DNA of 64,000 bases. Origin: Shewanella ulleungensis (lineage in GTDB: Bacteria; Pseudomonadota; Gammaproteobacteria; Enterobacterales; Shewanellaceae). The position numbers and the translations under genes were made by a program. The DNA lies in contig NZ_BMQW01000012.1 in the NCBI RefSeq assembly GCF_014648315.1, forward strand, positions 42,356 to 106,355, in the 5' to 3' direction. How positions within the stretch are numbered: the stretch's first letter is position 1; each line of letters starts with the position of its first letter. The notes under the pieces were generated by a model. It was given only the letters and a program-made list of their open reading frames with translations. It was not told the DNA's origin and made no database searches. This document shows positions 44,791 through 53,307 of the stretch, in pieces.

Positions 44791-45323
44791 TGTTAAAAAC
44801 TGCAATCTTATACTCAACCGTCGATGGACAAACCCGCGCTATTTGCCAGCGTATAGAGCAAGTGTTGATCGCCAACGGTGAGCAAGTGAGTGTGATTAAC
44901 CTTACTGATGCCAAGGCTGAACAACTAGCCACTGTTGATAAAGTGGTTATCGGTGCCAGTATTCGTTACGGTAAGCATCGACCAGAGTTATTTAAGTTTG
45001 CAGAGCAGCATCAGGCGTTGCTAGACAGTAAATTAAACAGCTTTTTTACTGTTAACGTTGTGGCGCGTAAACCACTTAAAAATACTCCTGAGACCAATCC
45101 CTATATGCAGAAGTTTTTAACGCTGTCGGCTTGGACACCAAATATGTTAGGTGTATTTGCGGGGAAGATTGATTACCCTCGTTATCGCTTTTTTGACAAG
45201 GTCATGATTCGTTTTATTATGTGGATGACCAAAGGGCCGACTGATACCAGTGGCACTTTTGAATTTACAGATTGGGATAAAGTTAACGATTATGCCAAAC
45301 AAATCGCGGCGCAAAAGCGTTAA
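44790..45323 (+). CDS. hemG: Menaquinone-dependent protoporphyrinogen IX dehydrogenase HemG (copy 1)
   Basis: Flavodoxin-like enzyme that oxidises protoporphyrinogen IX using the quinone pool. The 177-residue protein has the FMN loop LYSTVDGQTRAICQRIE and the family block NPYMQKFLTLSAWTPNMLGVF. E. coli HemG is 181 residues. I start at the ATG at 44790, overlapping the trkH stop; the open frame extends 29 codons upstream without support. Same trkH-hemG order as E. coli. Confidence 0.95.
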   Translation: MLKTAILYSTVDGQTRAICQRIEQVLIANGEQVSVINLTDAKAEQLATVDKVVIGASIRYGKHRPELFKFAEQHQALLDSKLNSFFTVNVVARKPLKNTPETNPYMQKFLTLSAWTPNMLGVFAGKIDYPRYRFFDKVMIRFIMWMTKGPTDTSGTFEFTDWDKVNDYAKQIAAQKR

Positions 45324-45328
45324 CTAAA

Positions 45329-45348
45329 CGCCTAATGGATATTAGGCG
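45329..45348. terminator. Shared hairpin between hemG copy 1 and the ArsR gene
   Basis: Arms CGCCTAAT and ATTAGGCG with a GGAT loop. It lies between convergent genes and contains the ArsR stop codon. T-runs are short on both sides, so efficiency is doubtful. Confidence 0.5.
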
Positions 45349-45647
45349 CAATAACGGCGGTGCAGAATTGATATCACTTCGGTTACTTGCTCATTTTTAA
45401 GCGTGTAATACACAACTTGTGAGCTTTTGCGCGTATGCACTAAGTCTTGAGTGCGCAATACCGCAAGGTGTTGTGATAACGCAGACTGACTTAACGGAAC
45501 AGTTTCGTTAAGCTCTGTCACACTGTGTTCTTTCTCCAGTAGCAAACACAAAATCATCAGTCGATAAGGGTTAGCAATAGCCTTAAGCCATTGCGCGGCT
45601 GTCTCTGCATTGTTAAGCATGGTTGCGACATCGATATCTTGTGGCAT
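45342..45647 (-). CDS. ArsR family repressor of the persulfide-sensing (BigR/YgaV/SqrR) type
   Basis: A 101-residue winged-helix repressor with helix-turn-helix LSQSALSQHLAVLRTQDLV. It resembles E. coli YgaV, including a cysteine at 34 (LMILCLLLE) and one at 100, next to the C-terminus (RRYCA). In the BigR/SqrR group this pair forms a disulfide or polysulfide bridge on oxidation or sulfide stress and releases DNA. Arsenic-binding motifs such as ELCVCDL are absent. It is divergent from hemG copy 2 and may control it; that is inference. Confidence 0.85.
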   Translation of the reverse strand: MPQDIDVATMLNNAETAAQWLKAIANPYRLMILCLLLEKEHSVTELNETVPLSQSALSQHLAVLRTQDLVHTRKSSQVVYYTLKNEQVTEVISILHRRYCA

Positions 45648-45799
45648 GTGTGTTCCTATCTGGTGAGCGTGAGTCAGTTTAATAATAACTGCCTATCTAA
45701 CGTCATCATACTTCTGCGCCAGACAGATCTCAATTTTAACTATTAAATATATGAGCTATTTCTAATTTGTGATCATTGCAGAGGTTTAAAACTCGCTTT

Positions 45800-45818
45800 T
45801 TTGCCAAACTGAGGCAAA
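45800..45818. promoter_or_regulatory. Small dyad upstream of hemG copy 2
   Basis: TTTGCC and GGCAAA arms separated by seven bases, ending 22 bases before the hemG start codon. It could be an operator for the divergent ArsR or a leader hairpin; the sequence alone cannot tell. Confidence 0.35.
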
Positions 45819-45840
45819 TAAAGCAGTATTGAGGCATAAC

Positions 45841-46392
45841 ATGGCGCATATATTAGTACTTTACTATTCTCGTGGAGGGCACACGGCTCAAATTAGTCGT
45901 GCTATTGCTGATCAAATTATCGCTAATGGTGATCAATGCGATGTGATGAGTATTCTTGAAACCAAACAACAGCCAATCGATTGGTCTAAATATCAAGCTG
46001 TAGCATTAGGCGCCTGTGTTTTGTATGGCTCATATCATAAATCTGTGTTTGAATTTGTTAGTCAACATCAGCAGGCTTTGTCGAATATTCCAAATAGCTT
46101 TTTTTGTGTCAATGTGGTGGCGCGTAATCCAGAAAAGCGCATTCCAGAAAACAATAAATATCTACAGAAGTTTTTAACCTTGTCTGCCTGGAAACCTCAA
46201 GACGTTAAGATAATTGCCGGAAAGGTGGATTATCCATCTTGGCCTTGGTATGACAGTCTAATGATTAGATTAATCATGAAAATGACCGATGGACCAACAG
46301 ATCCTACCGCCATTATTGACTATACCGATTGGCAAGATGTAAAAGCTTATGGCAATCATATTGTTAAGCTGGCTCAAGTTGAGTTCAGCTAA
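45841..46392 (+). CDS. hemG: HemG-like flavodoxin (copy 2)
   Basis: A second protoporphyrinogen oxidase-type flavodoxin. The 183-residue protein has LYYSRGGHTAQISRAIA at the FMN phosphate site and NKYLQKFLTLSAWKPQDV, clearly related to copy 1 and to E. coli HemG. I use the ATG at 45841, six bases after GAGG, rather than the TTG four codons upstream. It is tail to tail with trkH copy 2, with three bases between. One copy may have a different electron acceptor. Confidence 0.92.
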   Translation: MAHILVLYYSRGGHTAQISRAIADQIIANGDQCDVMSILETKQQPIDWSKYQAVALGACVLYGSYHKSVFEFVSQHQQALSNIPNSFFCVNVVARNPEKRIPENNKYLQKFLTLSAWKPQDVKIIAGKVDYPSWPWYDSLMIRLIMKMTDGPTDPTAIIDYTDWQDVKAYGNHIVKLAQVEFS

Positions 46393-46395
46393 GCT

Positions 46396-47838
46396 CTAGA
46401 AACGCCAAAACTTCGGGTGAAATAATACCGCTACAGTAAGGATTTCCAAGCGCCCTAAAAGCATACCCACAGCGAGGGCCCATTTAGCAATATCGGGCAA
46501 GGGGGCAAAGTTACCAGCAGGGCCGATTATTGGCCCTAACCCTGGTCCAACGTTGGTTACCGCTGTGATTGCACCTGTAAAGCTGGTCATTGGGTCTAAA
46601 CCTGTTAACACTAAGATAATCGATAAGCCTAAAATCACCACAAACATCAGCATAAAGAAAGCCATAATTGAGCGGACAATGTCATCAGTTATTCTATGGC
46701 CGTTATATTTTTCTTTAAACACGCCATTAGGATGAAATTGTTGTTTTATTTGTTGACGCATAATTGAAAAAGCAATTTGGAATCGAAATATTTTTATCCC
46801 ACCAGATGTAGATCCTGAACAACTACCGATAAACATTAAGAACAAAAATGCCACGCTCGCGACAGCTCCCCAAGCTTGATAATCAGTTAATCCGTATCCT
46901 GTAGTAGTGATAACTGATATGACATTAAAGCTTGATAATCTTAGGGCATCAATAAAATCTAGATGTTGATGTCGCCATAACCAAACCGCTAATGAACAAG
47001 ACACCAATAAAACAAACAGTAAAAAACCTTTTACTTGTTGGTTATTCCATAATCGAACACTGCGTTGTTGGATTGATTGAACAAACATAATTAACGGTAA
47101 TCCACCCGCTAACATAAATACGATACCCACCCAATGAGCTTCATGTGAAAATGCTGCCATGGAGCTATCAGACGTTGAGTAGCCACCAGTTGATAACGTG
47201 GTCATGGCGTGGTTAATGGCTTCAAACCAGTGCATTCCTGCAAGGTGATAGGCTATGGCGCATAACAGCGTAAGCGCGAAATAGACCTGAAATAAGTGCT
47301 TGGCCATATTCTGGGTGCGCGGCATGGTTTTATCGCTCCAGTCAGATGACTCTGTCCTAAACAAGCGCATACCACCGACGTTAAGAAAAGGTAAAACCGC
47401 TACAGCCATAACAATAAAGCCAATGCCACCCAACCATTGTAATAAAGATCGCCACACTAAAATGCTGTGGTCCATTTTGTCTAATCCACTTAGCACAGTA
47501 GAACCCGTAGTGGTGATCCCTGACATGGTTTCAAAAAATGCATCAGTATAGTTGATGCCGTGATATAGGGTGAAAGGCAATGCTGCAAATAAGCTGACGA
47601 CGAACCATGTCACGCTAGTCAGCATGAACATGTCTCGAATATTGAGATTAAATTGGCGGTTGCGGCCATTTTGCAGGCAAAGGATGGCGATAAAGCCCGT
47701 AAATAGGCCCGATATCATAAAGTCGCCAATAGTCTCTTCGCCATAAAATAGCGCGAATGCCATTGGCACCAACATAAACCCTGTGAGTATCGAGAGAAAA
47801 ATACCCAGAATAAAGATAAGTTGTTTTATGTTAAACAT
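46396..47838 (-). CDS. trkH: Trk potassium uptake protein TrkH (copy 2)
   Basis: A 480-residue polytopic protein with TrkH filter blocks TTTGSTVLSGLDKM, STGGYSTSDSSM, TTTGYGLTDYQAW and VGPGLGPIIGP, and the block GSCSGSTSGGIKIFR. It is divergent in sequence from copy 1, so this is an old duplication or a separately acquired copy. It lies six bases downstream of trkA and is probably co-transcribed with it. Confidence 0.95.
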   Translation of the reverse strand: MFNIKQLIFILGIFLSILTGFMLVPMAFALFYGEETIGDFMISGLFTGFIAILCLQNGRNRQFNLNIRDMFMLTSVTWFVVSLFAALPFTLYHGINYTDAFFETMSGITTTGSTVLSGLDKMDHSILVWRSLLQWLGGIGFIVMAVAVLPFLNVGGMRLFRTESSDWSDKTMPRTQNMAKHLFQVYFALTLLCAIAYHLAGMHWFEAINHAMTTLSTGGYSTSDSSMAAFSHEAHWVGIVFMLAGGLPLIMFVQSIQQRSVRLWNNQQVKGFLLFVLLVSCSLAVWLWRHQHLDFIDALRLSSFNVISVITTTGYGLTDYQAWGAVASVAFLFLMFIGSCSGSTSGGIKIFRFQIAFSIMRQQIKQQFHPNGVFKEKYNGHRITDDIVRSIMAFFMLMFVVILGLSIILVLTGLDPMTSFTGAITAVTNVGPGLGPIIGPAGNFAPLPDIAKWALAVGMLLGRLEILTVAVLFHPKFWRF

Positions 47839-47844
47839 AAAAAC

Positions 47845-49254
47845 CTAAAAGAAAAAAGCACTCGGTTGAAATAGTTTTTCAACATCACCAATAAACTTTT
47901 TATTCACTAAAAATAAAATAACATGGTCGCCCTGTTCAATAACGGTTTTATCATGGCCCATCAACACTTCATCATTACGGACTATCGCACCAATGGTTGT
48001 TCCTGGTGGTAGCTTTATCTCACCAATTTTTTTACCGACAACTTTAGAAGTACTTGAGTCACCGTGAGCGATAGCTTCAATTGCTTCGGCCGCGCCTCGG
48101 CGTAATGAGTAAACATTACAAATATCGCCTTGACGAATATGAGTCAGCAGCGCAGAAATCGTCGCTTGCTGTGGTGAAATGGCAATATCGATATTGGCTT
48201 CCTGTACGATATCAACATAAGCTTCACGCTGGATAAGCACCATGACTTTTTTAGCGCCCATACGTTTAGCCAATAATGCTGACATGATATTGGCTTCATC
48301 ATCGTTGGTGACAGCAATAAACACATCGGTTTGGTCAATGTGTTCTTCAAGCAGTAGTTCTTGATCTGATGCATCACCACAAAACACCGTGGTTTTGTCG
48401 AGTTTTTCAGACAGTTGTTCAGCACGTTCTTGGCGATGTTCAATTAACTTCACTGAGTGAGTACGTTGCAGTTTTTGCGCTAGGCCAAAACCGATATTAC
48501 CACCACCCGCAATCATGATATTACGGTATGAATTATCCAGCTTTTGCATTTCACTCATTACCGCGCGAATATGACGACTGTCAGCAACAAAGAACACTTC
48601 GTCGTCGGCTTCAATAATGGTGGTACCACGCGGCATAATAGGTCTACCTTGCCTAAAAATAGCTGCGACCCGGGTATCAATATTTGGCATGTGTTCACGT
48701 AATGTTGCGAGCGCATTACCTACTAATGGACCACCATAATAAGCTTTAACTGCCACAAGGCTTAATTTACCTTTAGCAAATTCAAGTACTTGTAGTGCTC
48801 CCGGATATTCAACCAATCTTTGTATGTAAGTGGTTACTAACTGTTCGGGCGCAATGAGTTCGTCGATAATAAAGCCACCACGCGGCTTGGCATCACCGGT
48901 CTTTATTTCGCTACTAATAAACAGTTTATCTTGTAAGTCTAGGTAGGCTTCGGAGCGAATGCGGGCAATTTTGGTTGGAGTACCGAATAAGGTATAAGCA
49001 ATTTGGCAGGCAGACATATTACATTCATCGCTGTTTGTCACAGCAATTAACATGTCGGCATCTTCTGCACCGGCTTCTTTTAAAACACTTGGATGAGCGC
49101 CATGACCCACCACCACGCGTAAGTCAAACTTATCTTGTAGAAGTCTTAATCGCGCACGGTCGCTGTCGACTAAGGTAATGTCATTATTCTCACCGACCAA
49201 GTTTTCAGCAAGTGTGCCACCAACTTGTCCAGCCCCTAAAATAATAATTTTCAT
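47845..49254 (-). CDS. trkA: Trk system potassium transporter peripheral subunit TrkA
   Basis: Cytoplasmic NAD(H)-binding regulatory subunit of Trk. The 469-residue protein has two RCK halves, each starting with a Rossmann motif: IILGAGQVGGTLAENLVGE at residue 3 and IMIAGGGNIGFGLAQKL at about 233. Each half ends in a TrkA-C domain. E. coli TrkA is 458 residues. It follows rsmB by 16 bases, as in the E. coli fmt-rsmB-trkA order. Confidence 0.97.
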   Translation of the reverse strand: MKIIILGAGQVGGTLAENLVGENNDITLVDSDRARLRLLQDKFDLRVVVGHGAHPSVLKEAGAEDADMLIAVTNSDECNMSACQIAYTLFGTPTKIARIRSEAYLDLQDKLFISSEIKTGDAKPRGGFIIDELIAPEQLVTTYIQRLVEYPGALQVLEFAKGKLSLVAVKAYYGGPLVGNALATLREHMPNIDTRVAAIFRQGRPIMPRGTTIIEADDEVFFVADSRHIRAVMSEMQKLDNSYRNIMIAGGGNIGFGLAQKLQRTHSVKLIEHRQERAEQLSEKLDKTTVFCGDASDQELLLEEHIDQTDVFIAVTNDDEANIMSALLAKRMGAKKVMVLIQREAYVDIVQEANIDIAISPQQATISALLTHIRQGDICNVYSLRRGAAEAIEAIAHGDSSTSKVVGKKIGEIKLPPGTTIGAIVRNDEVLMGHDKTVIEQGDHVILFLVNKKFIGDVEKLFQPSAFFF

Positions 49255-49270
49255 GGCTTTGGGTACATCC

Positions 49271-50554
49271 TTAAATTGCTTTAACTAGGCGCGCGTAATA
49301 AAAGCCATCCATATTGTCTTGGCCTGATAATATTTGCCAGCCAATATCATTGGGATCCGTCTGTTGTGCTATGGGCACTAATTTGGCGTCTGGCGTACGT
49401 GCTAAAAACTGTTCCACTTGCTGGCTGTTTTCTTGCGGTAAAATAGAGCAGGTTGCATATAATAATGTGCCGCCTGGCTTTAGCCATTGCCAACAATGAT
49501 CAAAAATTTGTCGCTGCAAAGTGGCTAACTCTTCAATATCATTATTTTTACGCAGCCATTTTATATCTGGGTGACGACGAATAACACCTGTTGCCGAGCA
49601 AGGTGCATCAAGTAAAATACGGTCAAATTGCTGCCCTTGCCACCACGAATCTATGTTGGCGGCATCGCCGTGAATAACTTGCGCTTTTAAATGCAGTCTG
49701 TCCAGATTTTGTTGCACTCTCGCTAATCTCTTTACATCGAAATCAACTGCAACTAATTCAATATTTGGTGCGAGTTCTAGCAGGTGACAGGTTTTGCCTC
49801 CTGGGGCTGCGCATGCGTCTAAAATCAGCTCATTACCCATAGGCGCTAGTAGTGTTGCAGCCCATTGTGCCGCGCCATCTTGTACCGATGCTGCACCTTG
49901 CATAAATTCTGGCAAGTTGGCGACATCTTTAGGGCTTTCAAGCAAAATTGAATCTGGGCTAGGACCGGCTTCGGCACGAATGTCTTGCGCCGCTAATGCG
50001 CTTAAATAATCTTCACGCGATTGCGATAAACGATTGTTACGTAACCACATTGGTGGGCGCTGATGGCTTTGCTCAATGATGGATTGCCAATGACTTGGGT
50101 ACGCTTGTTGTAAGCGTTTAATAAACCATGCCGGGGTGTTAAAACGTAGCGTATCAGAGTCGATATTTAATGGAGTATCTTGACGTTGTATATTACGCAA
50201 AACCCCATTAACGACTTTGACTAAGCCATCAAAACGCAGTTGTCGACAGGCCTCTGCTGTTTCAGAAATGGCGGCATGAGCAGGGATGCGAGTAAAGTAG
50301 AGTTGGTAACAGCCAACAATCAACAGTTGGTGTAATATGCGCTGTTTACCTTTAAATGGTTTCGCTAAACAGTCGCTTACGCATTTATCTAGTTGAGGTA
50401 ATTGGCGCATAACTCCATAGCAGAGTTCTGCCAACAAGGCTTTGTCTTTACTGTTTTCGAGGTGTTGCTGTTGCTCGGGAAGGGCTACCGACAGTGACAT
50501 TCCCTTTTCAAGTACTTCATAAATCGCTTTAGCCGCAAGTGCACGCACATTCAT
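49271..50554 (-). CDS. rsmB: 16S rRNA (cytosine967-C5)-methyltransferase RsmB
   Basis: SAM-dependent RNA methyltransferase (formerly Sun). The 427-residue protein has an N-terminal NusB-like RNA-binding domain, the SAM motif ILDACAAPGGKTCHLLEL, and the two cysteines of the m5C family in LLDAPCSATGVIRRHPD and YATCSI. The start is one base after the fmt stop. E. coli RsmB is 429 residues. Confidence 0.97.
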   Translation of the reverse strand: MNVRALAAKAIYEVLEKGMSLSVALPEQQQHLENSKDKALLAELCYGVMRQLPQLDKCVSDCLAKPFKGKQRILHQLLIVGCYQLYFTRIPAHAAISETAEACRQLRFDGLVKVVNGVLRNIQRQDTPLNIDSDTLRFNTPAWFIKRLQQAYPSHWQSIIEQSHQRPPMWLRNNRLSQSREDYLSALAAQDIRAEAGPSPDSILLESPKDVANLPEFMQGAASVQDGAAQWAATLLAPMGNELILDACAAPGGKTCHLLELAPNIELVAVDFDVKRLARVQQNLDRLHLKAQVIHGDAANIDSWWQGQQFDRILLDAPCSATGVIRRHPDIKWLRKNNDIEELATLQRQIFDHCWQWLKPGGTLLYATCSILPQENSQQVEQFLARTPDAKLVPIAQQTDPNDIGWQILSGQDNMDGFYYARLVKAI

Positions 50555-50555
50555 G

Positions 50556-51512
50556 CTAGTTAGCCTCTTGGTTTAAACACACACCAGCAGCAAACCAATC
50601 ACCACGAGCATTAAGGATATCAGCCACATCAAGTGGCTTTTTGTTGGGTAATTGCATTGTTTCAATGATTAACGAGCCATCAGCCGTAGCAACTTCAATG
50701 CCTTGCTTAGTGGCGGTAATAATAGTGCCAGGAGCTTGTGAACATGCTTGGGCATTGTATGTTGCCTGCCAGACTTTGATCACGTTTTGTTGGTGTTCAA
50801 AGTAACTCACTGGCCAAGGATTAAATGCTCTAATTTCTTGCCATAACTGCTTGGCACTTTTGTGCCAATCAAGGCGCGCTTCTTCTTTAGACAGTTTTTC
50901 CGCATAATTGGCTAGGTTTTCATCTTGTTTCTCAGCTACTAGGCGGCCTTCACTTAGCCCGGTTAGTGCATCAACTAGTGCGGTAGGGCCTTGTTCTGCC
51001 AATTTTTCATACAGGCTGGCAGAGGTATCTGTTGTTTCTATTGGTAAGTGCGTTTTTAGTAGCATGTCACCGGTATCTAAGCCAATATCCATTTGCATGA
51101 TGGTGACGCCGGTTTCACTGTCGCCAGCCCATAATGCTCGTTGAATAGGCGCAGCACCACGCCAGCGAGGTAATATTGAACCGTGTACATTGATACAACC
51201 TAATCGTGGCGTATCAAGTACTATCTTTGGCAGGATTAACCCATATGCTACCACTACCATAATGTCAGCTTGCAAATTTGATAATTCTTGCTGTGCTGCT
51301 TCATTACGTAATGATGCTGGTTGAAACACTGCGATATTATGCTCTTGAGCCAATACTTTAACGGGGCTTGCTGTGAGTTTTTTACCACGGCCAGCAGGTC
51401 TGTCTGGTTGTGAGTAAACGGCAATCACGTCGTGTTCTGAGTCTATTAGCGCCTGTAAATGTCTGGCGGCAAAATCCGGAGTACCGGCAAAGATAATTTT
51501 TAACGGTTTCAA
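50556..51512 (-). CDS. fmt: Methionyl-tRNA formyltransferase
   Basis: Formylates initiator Met-tRNA using 10-formyl-tetrahydrofolate. The 318-residue protein has FAGTPDFAARHLQAL, the catalytic block INVHGSILPRWRGAAPIQRA and TGVTIMQMDIGLDTGDML. The start is a TTG at 51512 preceded by AGGA at good spacing. The protein start MKPLKIIFAG aligns with E. coli. It follows def by eight bases. Confidence 0.96.
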   Translation of the reverse strand: MKPLKIIFAGTPDFAARHLQALIDSEHDVIAVYSQPDRPAGRGKKLTASPVKVLAQEHNIAVFQPASLRNEAAQQELSNLQADIMVVVAYGLILPKIVLDTPRLGCINVHGSILPRWRGAAPIQRALWAGDSETGVTIMQMDIGLDTGDMLLKTHLPIETTDTSASLYEKLAEQGPTALVDALTGLSEGRLVAEKQDENLANYAEKLSKEEARLDWHKSAKQLWQEIRAFNPWPVSYFEHQQNVIKVWQATYNAQACSQAPGTIITATKQGIEVATADGSLIIETMQLPNKKPLDVADILNARGDWFAAGVCLNQEAN

Positions 51513-51520
51513 ATCGTTTC

Positions 51521-52027
51521 CTATTTAGCTGCTAAACGGGCTTCTTTCTCAAGCTTAGTTTTAATGCGTTGACGTTTAAGTGGTGACAAGTAGTCAACAA
51601 ATAACTTACCTTTGAGGTGGTCCATTTCGTGTTGGATACAAATTGAAAACAGCTCGTCGGCTTCAACGATAAATTCTTTGCCGTGACGGTCTAGTGCTTT
51701 TAGAGTTACAAACTCAGCACGATCCACTTTGGCGTAAATGCCCGGAACGGATAAACAACCTTCTTCATTAGCAAAATCACCACTACTTTTAGTAATTTGT
51801 GGATTAATGAAAATAGTTGGGCGAGCCACGTCATCTTGTAAGTCCATAACGATAAGTTGTTTATGGAAATCGACTTGTGTAGCCGCAAGGCCAATGCCTT
51901 TTTCTTCGTACATTGTTTCTAACATGTTATCAATTTGGGTTTGAAGTTCTGGCCCAAAATCGGTGACTGGTTCAGCAATAGTGCGTAAACGCTCATCTGG
52001 AAATCGTAAAACATTTAATATAGGCAT
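51521..52027 (-). CDS. def: Peptide deformylase
   Basis: Metalloenzyme that removes the formyl group from nascent proteins. The 168-residue protein has all three motifs: GIGLAATQ (44-51), EGCLSVPG (Cys91 metal ligand) and QHEMDH (His133, Glu134, His137). It heads def-fmt-rsmB-trkA-trkH and is divergent from the LysM gene. Confidence 0.97.
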   Translation of the reverse strand: MPILNVLRFPDERLRTIAEPVTDFGPELQTQIDNMLETMYEEKGIGLAATQVDFHKQLIVMDLQDDVARPTIFINPQITKSSGDFANEEGCLSVPGIYAKVDRAEFVTLKALDRHGKEFIVEADELFSICIQHEMDHLKGKLFVDYLSPLKRQRIKTKLEKEARLAAK

Positions 52028-52057
52028 ATATAAACTCTTAACAAGTCTGTCAAATTT

Positions 52058-52080
52058 CAGCCAGTTAGCTATACTGGCTG
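52058..52080. repeat. Inverted repeat in the def/LysM divergent region
   Basis: Perfect eight-base arms CAGCCAGT and ACTGGCTG around seven bases. It lies 31 bases upstream of the def start. It may be a leader hairpin or an operator; TATACT inside it could also be a promoter element. Confidence 0.4.
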
Positions 52081-52153
52081 TTGCGATTAGGGTAATTTTA
52101 ATCCTTACCGCCTATCAATAACAGCAAAAAGCTCTAATAAAGAGCTAAACAAC

Positions 52154-53260
52154 ATGGACCGCACCATGAAACGCTTACTTTTACTTGCTTTTTTATCTTT
52201 AAATATTTTTGGAGTTAGTGCTGATGCGTTAACTTTGAAGGCTGGACATCCTGATACGTATGTCGTGAAAAAAGGCGATACGTTGTGGGATATCTCAGGA
52301 TATTTTTTAAATGATCCATGGCGTTGGCCTAAATTGTGGGGCGTTAACCCACAAATTGCTAATCCACATCTAATTTATCCTGGCGATAGACTGACATTGG
52401 TGTTTATCGATGGTCAACCGCGATTAGTGGTGAAACAACATATTAAAAAAAGCCCTGAAGGTCGAATAGCATCAAAAGATGGTCCTATTCCAGCGGTTGA
52501 TTTAGCGCTTATACAACCTTATTTAGTACAAAATCGCGTAGTTGATCCTGCTTGGTATGCCAGTTTACCTATGGTCATGAGTGGTGAAAGCCCATCTATT
52601 CACCATGTTGTCAGCGATATTATTTATGTTAATGCGCAACTCGAGCTAGGGCTCAAAGTGGCTATGTATGAAAAAGGCCGTGAGTTTTTCGCGCTAGAGC
52701 GTGATGCATTACTAGGCCAAGAGATGATTTTAGCTTCTAGTGGCCGAGTGATTGAGTCTGGGCCAATATCGAAAGTAGAGTTATTAAGTAGCTTACGCGA
52801 AACTAAAGGTGGCTTTAAAGTTGCGCCAGTAGAAGATGAAGCCTTAATGTCTGCTTACTTTGTACCTAAAGCCGCAGACCTTGCCGTACCCGCAGCGATT
52901 ATTGCTATCAACGGTAAAATTCGTGAAGCTGGTAAGTTAGATGTGGTTTACCTTGACCGTGGCAGTGAAGACGGTGTTGAGACTGGTCATGTATTCTCGA
53001 TGTATCGCGACGGTGAAGATATTACAATTAATAATGATGGATTACCTGTACGCACCTTAGATCGCTCATCTTACGATAAAGTGTTAGCGCATTTCTCTGA
53101 AGACACGGTCCATAAAATGCCTGATGTCTTTCATGGTAATTTATTAGTCTTTAAAGTCTTTGATAAGACTAGTTTAGGCCTAATTATGTTCAATGAACGC
53201 CCTGCTCGTGTAGGTGATAAGTTAGTGAAGCCTGAGCCCTTAACCCTAAAAGGTGAATAA
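52154..53260 (+). CDS. LysM domain protein, exported
   Basis: A 368-residue protein with an N-terminal signal peptide (ends about 24-26, SADA) and one LysM peptidoglycan-binding domain at about 34-85 (YVVKKGDTLWDISGYFL, NPHLIYPGDRLTL). The rest, about 90-365, has no domain I recognise beyond the family normally found upstream of dprA in proteobacteria. It probably binds the cell wall in the periplasm. The ATG at 52166 is an alternative start. Confidence 0.88.
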   Translation: MDRTMKRLLLLAFLSLNIFGVSADALTLKAGHPDTYVVKKGDTLWDISGYFLNDPWRWPKLWGVNPQIANPHLIYPGDRLTLVFIDGQPRLVVKQHIKKSPEGRIASKDGPIPAVDLALIQPYLVQNRVVDPAWYASLPMVMSGESPSIHHVVSDIIYVNAQLELGLKVAMYEKGREFFALERDALLGQEMILASSGRVIESGPISKVELLSSLRETKGGFKVAPVEDEALMSAYFVPKAADLAVPAAIIAINGKIREAGKLDVVYLDRGSEDGVETGHVFSMYRDGEDITINNDGLPVRTLDRSSYDKVLAHFSEDTVHKMPDVFHGNLLVFKVFDKTSLGLIMFNERPARVGDKLVKPEPLTLKGE

Positions 53261-53307
53261 TTTCTGATAAACTGGTCGACTGGCTAGTTGTTTGTGCAGT
53301 ATCCGGG

